Source: Allobosea sp. (GTDB lineage: Bacteria > Pseudomonadota > Alphaproteobacteria > Rhizobiales > Beijerinckiaceae). From it: 17,303 nucleotides of DNA. Each line of letters opens with the position of its first letter. Position 1 is the first letter of the stretch. The notes below the pieces were generated by a model that had not been told where the DNA came from, did no database searches, and saw only the letters and a program-made list of their open reading frames with translations. The position numbers and the translations under genes are program-made. Location: NCBI GenBank assembly GCA_021732895.1, contig JAKFWE010000477.1, positions 1-17,303 on the forward strand, given 5' to 3'. Shown in pieces: positions 13,368 through 17,303 of the stretch.

Positions 13368-13906
13368 GCGGGCCCGCCGCCGAGACAATCGCCTTCGCGC
13401 CGGTGACGCTGGCCGACCTGCCGATGCTGGGCGAGTGGATGGCGCGACCACATTGGCGGGACTGGTGGGGCGAGCCGCAGACCGAGCTGGGCTATGTCCG
13501 CGACATGGTCGAGGGCCTCGATACGACTTGCCGCCCGTTCATCTTCGCCCTCGACGGCGAACCGGCCGGTTACATCCAGGTCTGGCAGGTCGGCCCGCAC
13601 CAGATCCCGGAATGGGCCGACGACAACCCGTGGCTGATGGAATTGCCGGCTGACGCCGTCGGCGTTGACCTTTCGCTGGCGGACGGGGCGCGGCTCTCCC
13701 AAGGCATAGGCTCGGCAGTGCTGCGCCGCTTCATCGCGATGCTGCGTGAGGAAGGACACGGCGCCATCATCATCGATCCTGATCCGGAGAATGGCCGCGC
13801 CGTCGCGGCCTACGCCAAGGTCGGCTTCCGCCCCGTGCCGCATCTCGAAGGCCGGACGCCGGGCGTGCTCATCATGCAGTTCCAGCAGGACATCGCTTGC
13901 ACATGA
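13364..13906 (+). CDS. GNAT-family N-acetyltransferase, aminoglycoside 6'-N-acetyltransferase-like
   Basis: This 180-residue protein starts at GTG 13364, which overlaps the hslV stop (GTGA). The N-terminal APVTLADLPMLGEWMARPHWRDWW, then FIFALDGEPAGYIQVWQV, VGVDLSLADGARLSQGIGSAVLRRFIAML (acetyl-CoA pyrophosphate loop in Q-G-I-G-S-A) and IIIDPDPENGRAVAAYAKVGFRPV follow the COG1670/AAC(6')-like pattern. Such chromosomal relatives often do not confer resistance; the acceptor is unknown. Genes of this kind sit between hslV and hslU in several Hyphomicrobiales, as far as I recall. Its stop overlaps the ATG of a 41-codon ORF by four bases. Family sure, substrate unknown. Confidence 0.9.
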
Positions 13907-14028
13907 CCTCATTCTCCCCTCACGAGATCGTCTCCGAGCTCGACCGCTTCATCGCAGGGGCGAGCGCAGGCGAAGCCGTCCAAACCGAGAATCCGACGAT
14001 GAAGGCCGATAGAGGGCTTTGCCAGTGA
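13903..14028 (+). CDS. 41-residue ORF duplicating the N terminus of HslU
   Basis: The ORF runs from ATG 13903 (overlapping the acetyltransferase stop, ATGA) to TGA 14026-14028 (overlapping hslU GTG, GTGA). It reads MTSFSPHEIVSELDRFIAG against VTSFSPREIVSELDRFIVG in HslU, then diverges to an unrelated polar tail ending GLCQ. At the DNA level the stretch from CCT(C) to TTCATCG is almost identical (one change in 37 bases), while the preceding Ser-Phe codons differ but encode the same residues. It is either a translated peptide that couples the two genes, or a truncated relic of a duplicated hslU start that still has an open frame. No strong SD is present. Confidence 0.55.
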   Translation: MTSFSPHEIVSELDRFIAGASAGEAVQTENPTMKADRGLCQ

Positions 14029-15332
14029 CCAGTTTTTCCCCTCGCGAGATCGTCTCCGAGCTCGACCGCTTCATCGTCGGCCAGAACGACGCCAAGCGCG
14101 CGGTGGCCATCGCGCTGCGCAACCGCTGGCGCCGGCAGCAGCTCGATGGGCCGCTGCGCGAGGAGGTCCAGCCGAAGAACATCCTGATGATCGGGCCGAC
14201 CGGCTGCGGCAAGACCGAGATCGCGCGCCGGCTGGCGAAGCTCGCCAACGCTCCCTTCCTCAAGGTCGAGGCGACCAAGTTCACCGAGGTCGGCTATGTC
14301 GGGCGCGACGTCGAGTCGATCGTGCGCGATCTCGTGGAGGTCGCGATCGGCCTCGTGCGCGAGAGCCGGCGCAAGGACGTGCAGGCAAAGGCCCATATCG
14401 GCGCCGAGGAGCGCGTGCTCGACGCTCTGGTCGGCTCGACCGCGAGCCCCGGCACGCGCGACTCCTTCCGGCGCAAACTGCGCTCCGGCGATCTCGACGA
14501 GAAGGAGATCGAGGTCGAGATCGCGACCGGCGCGTCCGGCCCACCGATGTTCGAGGTTCCCGGCATGCCCGGCGCATCGATCGGCGCGATCAATCTCGGC
14601 GACATGTTCGGCAAGGCCTTCGGCCAGAAGGGCAAGCCCAAGCGCATCCTGGTCCGGGACGCCTATGGCCCGTTGCTGACCGAGGAGAGCGACAAGCTGA
14701 TCGACCAGGAGGCGATCGTCCACGCCGCGATCCGAGAGGTCGAGAACAACGGCATCGTCTTCCTCGACGAGATCGACAAGATCTGCGCCCGCGAGGGCAA
14801 AAGCGGCGCGGACGTCTCGCGCGAGGGCGTGCAGCGCGACCTGCTGCCGCTGATCGAGGGCACCACGGTCGCCACCAAGCACGGCGCTGTGAAGAGCGAC
14901 CACATCCTGTTCATCGCGTCGGGCGCCTTTCACGTCTCGCGCCCCTCCGACCTCTTGCCGGAGCTGCAGGGCCGCCTGCCGATCCGGGTCGAACTGCTGC
15001 CGCTCGACGTCGAGGATTTCAAGCGCATCCTGACGGAGACGGAGGCCAGCCTGATCAAGCAGACGGTGGCGCTGATGGCGACGGAGGACGTGGCCGTCGA
15101 TTTCGCTCCCGACGCGATCGAGGCGATCGCCCGCATCGCCTTCGAGGTCAACGCGACCGTCGAGAATATCGGCGCGCGCCGGCTGCAGACGGTGATCGAG
15201 CGGATTCTCGACGAGATTTCCTTCACCGCGCCCGACCGTTCCGGCGAAAGCGTGACGATCGACGCGGCCTATGTCGAGGCGCGCATCGGCGACCTCGCGA
15301 AGAACGCGGATCTGAGCCGGTTCATCCTCTAG
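14025..15332 (+). CDS. hslU: ATP-dependent protease ATPase subunit HslU (ClpY)
   Basis: HslU is the AAA+ unfoldase ring that feeds substrates to HslV. The protein is 435 residues. Walker A GPTGCGKTE is at 57-65, the pore loop GYVGRD at 90-95, the I domain roughly 110-240, Walker B VFLDEID at 245-251, and the sensor 2 region NIGARRL at 381-387. The C-terminal LSRFIL, which inserts into HslV, is intact. The frame opens at TTG 14019, but that is only two bases after AGAGGG (14011-14016). GTG 14025, 8 bases after it, fits better and gives VTSFSPREIV. murJ follows 11 bp after the stop. The preceding small ORF overlaps the start by four bases. Confidence 0.97.
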   Translation: MTSFSPREIVSELDRFIVGQNDAKRAVAIALRNRWRRQQLDGPLREEVQPKNILMIGPTGCGKTEIARRLAKLANAPFLKVEATKFTEVGYVGRDVESIVRDLVEVAIGLVRESRRKDVQAKAHIGAEERVLDALVGSTASPGTRDSFRRKLRSGDLDEKEIEVEIATGASGPPMFEVPGMPGASIGAINLGDMFGKAFGQKGKPKRILVRDAYGPLLTEESDKLIDQEAIVHAAIREVENNGIVFLDEIDKICAREGKSGADVSREGVQRDLLPLIEGTTVATKHGAVKSDHILFIASGAFHVSRPSDLLPELQGRLPIRVELLPLDVEDFKRILTETEASLIKQTVALMATEDVAVDFAPDAIEAIARIAFEVNATVENIGARRLQTVIERILDEISFTAPDRSGESVTIDAAYVEARIGDLAKNADLSRFIL

Positions 15333-15343
15333 CGGAGCGGGCG

Positions 15344-16918
15344 ATGACTCCCGACGACGGAGGCCGCCTCGCCCGCAACTCGCTCGTCGTCGGGCTGGCG
15401 ACCGTGCTGTCGCGGCTGCTCGGCTTCGCCCGCGACATGCTGATCGCGCGGCTGCTCGGGGCCGGGCCGGTCGCCGACGCTTTCATCGTCGCCTTCCGCC
15501 TGCCCAATCTGCTTCGCCGCGTTCTCGGCGAGGGCGGGCTCAACGCGCCTTTCGTGCCGGTCTACCTCGATCTGCGCGCGCAGGGCGGCGTCGCGGCGGG
15601 CCGGCGTTTCGCCGGCGAGGCCTTCGCCTGGCTGGCGCTGGCGCTGGCCATCGTCACGGCGCTCGGGCTCCTGCTCGCGCCATGGCTCGTGCTCGGGCTG
15701 GCGGGCGGATTTCGCGACGCGCCGCGGACGCTGGCGCTGGCGACCGACTACACGCGCCTGGCCCTGCCCTTCCTCGCCTTCACGACGCTCGCGTCGCTGC
15801 TGGCGGCGGCGCTCAACGCCGAAGGGCGGTTCCTGGTGGCGGCGCTGGCGCCTTCACTGCTCAATCTCGTGCTGATCGCGGCGCTGGCGCTGGCGCTCGC
15901 CATGGGAATGCAGGCCTCGCAAACGGCCATGACGATCGCGGTCGCGGTCAGTCTCGGTGGAGCCTTGCATCTCGTGATGATCGTGACGGCGCTGCTGAGC
16001 GGCGCGCCCGGCCTGCCACGTCCGCGCCTGCGCTGGTCGCCCGCGATGACACGGCTGGTGGCGCTGGGTGCGCCGGCGCTGCTGGCGGCGGCGACCTCCC
16101 AGCTCGTGCTGCTGGTCGCGACCCAGATCGCCTCGGTCCAGCCCGGCGCGGTGTCGTGGCTCTACTACGCCGACCGCATCTTCCAGCTCCCGCTCGGCTT
16201 CGTCGCCGTCGCCATGGGCGTCGTGCTGTTGCCCGCGATCGCGGCCCAGGAGGCGGCTGGCGACGACGCCGGGCGACGCCGGACGATCGACCGCGCGCTG
16301 GTTCTGGGTCTGGCGCTGGCGGCGCCGGCCGCCGCCGGGCTGGCCTGGCTCGCCGATCCGATCGTCTCGGTGCTGTTCGAGCGCGGCCGGTTCACGTCGA
16401 TCGACCGCATGCACACGGCCGAGGCTCTGGCGGTGTTCGCGGCCGGCCTGCCTTTCGCGGTCATGGCCAAGGTCTTCGCCCAGGTCTATTTCGCCCGGCA
16501 GACGCCGCGGCTGCCGCTTTACGCCGGCCTCTCGGCGCTGGCGGTCGCCGTGCTGGTGGGTCACAGCACCGCAATCGCCATGCCGGCGACGCGCGCGGCC
16601 AGCGCGGCCAGCTTCGCCTTTCTGGTTCAGGGCGGGGTGCTGGCGGCCCTGCTCGTCCGCGACCGGCTTTGGCGGCCGGGCCTGCCGCTGCTCGCGCCCC
16701 TTCTCGCCATCGCCGCCGCCGCCCTGGCGATGCTCGCGGGACTTTCGACGCTGACGCCGCTGCTTCGCGACAGCCTCTCGGTCGAGGCCGCGCCGGGCTG
16801 GCGGGCCGGCGCGCTGACGCTGCTTTGCCTCGCCGGACTGGTCCTCTACGCGGCGTGCGGACGCCTGTTCGGCGCGTTTCGCCTGCGCGAACTCGGACGT
16901 CTCGGCAAGCGGGGCTGA
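15344..16918 (+). CDS. murJ: Lipid II flippase MurJ
   Basis: MurJ moves lipid II across the inner membrane for peptidoglycan synthesis. It is a 524-residue MOP-superfamily transporter with about 14 hydrophobic segments. The N terminus LSRLLGFARDMLIARLLG has Arg24 and Arg30, ADAFIVAFRLPNLLRR has Asp45 and Arg58, and SWLYYADRIFQLP has Arg278. These correspond to charged cavity residues needed in E. coli MurJ. ATG 15344 has GGAG a few bases upstream and begins 11 bp after hslU, so transcription with hslU is likely. trpS follows after 79 bp, a common murJ-trpS neighbour pairing in alphaproteobacteria. Confidence 0.95.
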   Translation: MTPDDGGRLARNSLVVGLATVLSRLLGFARDMLIARLLGAGPVADAFIVAFRLPNLLRRVLGEGGLNAPFVPVYLDLRAQGGVAAGRRFAGEAFAWLALALAIVTALGLLLAPWLVLGLAGGFRDAPRTLALATDYTRLALPFLAFTTLASLLAAALNAEGRFLVAALAPSLLNLVLIAALALALAMGMQASQTAMTIAVAVSLGGALHLVMIVTALLSGAPGLPRPRLRWSPAMTRLVALGAPALLAAATSQLVLLVATQIASVQPGAVSWLYYADRIFQLPLGFVAVAMGVVLLPAIAAQEAAGDDAGRRRTIDRALVLGLALAAPAAAGLAWLADPIVSVLFERGRFTSIDRMHTAEALAVFAAGLPFAVMAKVFAQVYFARQTPRLPLYAGLSALAVAVLVGHSTAIAMPATRAASAASFAFLVQGGVLAALLVRDRLWRPGLPLLAPLLAIAAAALAMLAGLSTLTPLLRDSLSVEAAPGWRAGALTLLCLAGLVLYAACGRLFGAFRLRELGRLGKRG

Positions 16919-16997
16919 CGCGCCCGCCCCTTGCGCCGCGCCCGGCCTTCCGCCAGAACCCGCTGCTCCGATCGTCACCCATTCGCGGGAGCGCCCG

Positions 16998-17303
16998 ATG
17001 GCGGCCTTTCACCAGCGCGTCTTCTCCGGCATGCAGCCGACATCGACGCTGCATCTCGGCAATTATCTCGGCGCGCTGACCAACTGGGTCGCGATGCAGA
17101 AGACCCATGACTGCATCTATTGCGTCGTCGACATGCACGCGATCACGGTCTGGCAGGACCCCGCCGAACTGACGCGCGCGATCCGCGAGGTCACGGCCGC
17201 CTATGTCGCCGCCGGCGTCGATCCGAAGCGCAGCATCATCTTCAACCAGAGCCAGGTGCATCAGCACGCCGAACTCGCCTGGGTGTTCAACTGCGTCGCC
17301 CGT
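16998..17303 (+). CDS. trpS: Tryptophanyl-tRNA synthetase, N-terminal part
   Basis: This class I aminoacyl-tRNA synthetase charges tRNA-Trp. The window shows the first 102 codons: VFSGMQPTSTLHLGNYLGA with the HIGH-type motif HLGN (19-22), then CIYCVVDMHAITVWQDP and GVDPKRSIIFNQSQVHQHAELAWVF. The KMSKS motif lies beyond the window. GGGAG is 8 bases before ATG 16998, a good ribosome site. It is cut by the window end, not by a frameshift. Confidence 0.95.
   Translation, partial: MAAFHQRVFSGMQPTSTLHLGNYLGALTNWVAMQKTHDCIYCVVDMHAITVWQDPAELTRAIREVTAAYVAAGVDPKRSIIFNQSQVHQHAELAWVFNCVAR

Overview
The window looks like chromosomal core sequence from a high-GC alphaproteobacterium of the order Hyphomicrobiales (Rhizobiales). 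A Bosea-like genome is my best guess from gene order and protein style. I cannot prove the genus from sequence alone. The evidence is the clustering of hisB, a DUF2628 gene, hisH, hisA, hisF, hisE and coaA next to divergent hslV-hslU, the protein signatures, strongly GC-rich third codon positions, and two kinds of long intergenic palindrome. I see no rRNA, tRNA, CRISPR array, transposase or integrase.

Layout. Positions 1-3056 lie on the minus strand: the N-terminal half of a membrane NDP-sugar dehydratase/epimerase (cut by the window edge), a TetR-family regulator with a readable self-regulated promoter, and cobQ. A structured intergenic region separates cobQ from a plus-strand PLP aminotransferase (3339-4490). 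From 4503 to 12263 twelve minus-strand genes run in one direction. In transcription order they are hisB, DUF2628, hisH, hisA, a small two-TM protein gene, a 95-residue protein gene, hisF, (palindrome), hisE, coaA, a YqaA/DedA-type membrane protein gene, a RidA-family gene and a helical-repeat protein gene. Upstream of hisB lie a second palindrome and a small gene for a possible papain-like protein. Divergent from these, on plus, are hslV, a GNAT acetyltransferase, a 41-codon ORF duplicating the start of hslU, hslU, murJ and the start of trpS.

How they work together. HisB, HisH, HisA, HisF and HisE cover the middle of histidine synthesis. The hisG, hisI, hisD and hisC functions must be elsewhere. 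HslV and HslU form the two-part ATP-dependent protease. MurJ flips lipid II, CoaA starts coenzyme A synthesis, and CobQ amidates the corrin ring.

The most interesting region is 9142-9800. Two small, relatively AT-rich genes of unknown function sit inside the his operon between hisA and hisF. Both are joined to their neighbours by exact four-base stop/start overlaps, so a foreign-looking cassette has been wired into the translation of a housekeeping operon. The second is the short ORF between the acetyltransferase gene and hslU, which repeats the first ~17 codons of hslU and overlaps both neighbours by four bases. The third is the tetR promoter, where a 15-bp palindrome fills the spacer between -35 and -10 and forces a revised start codon.
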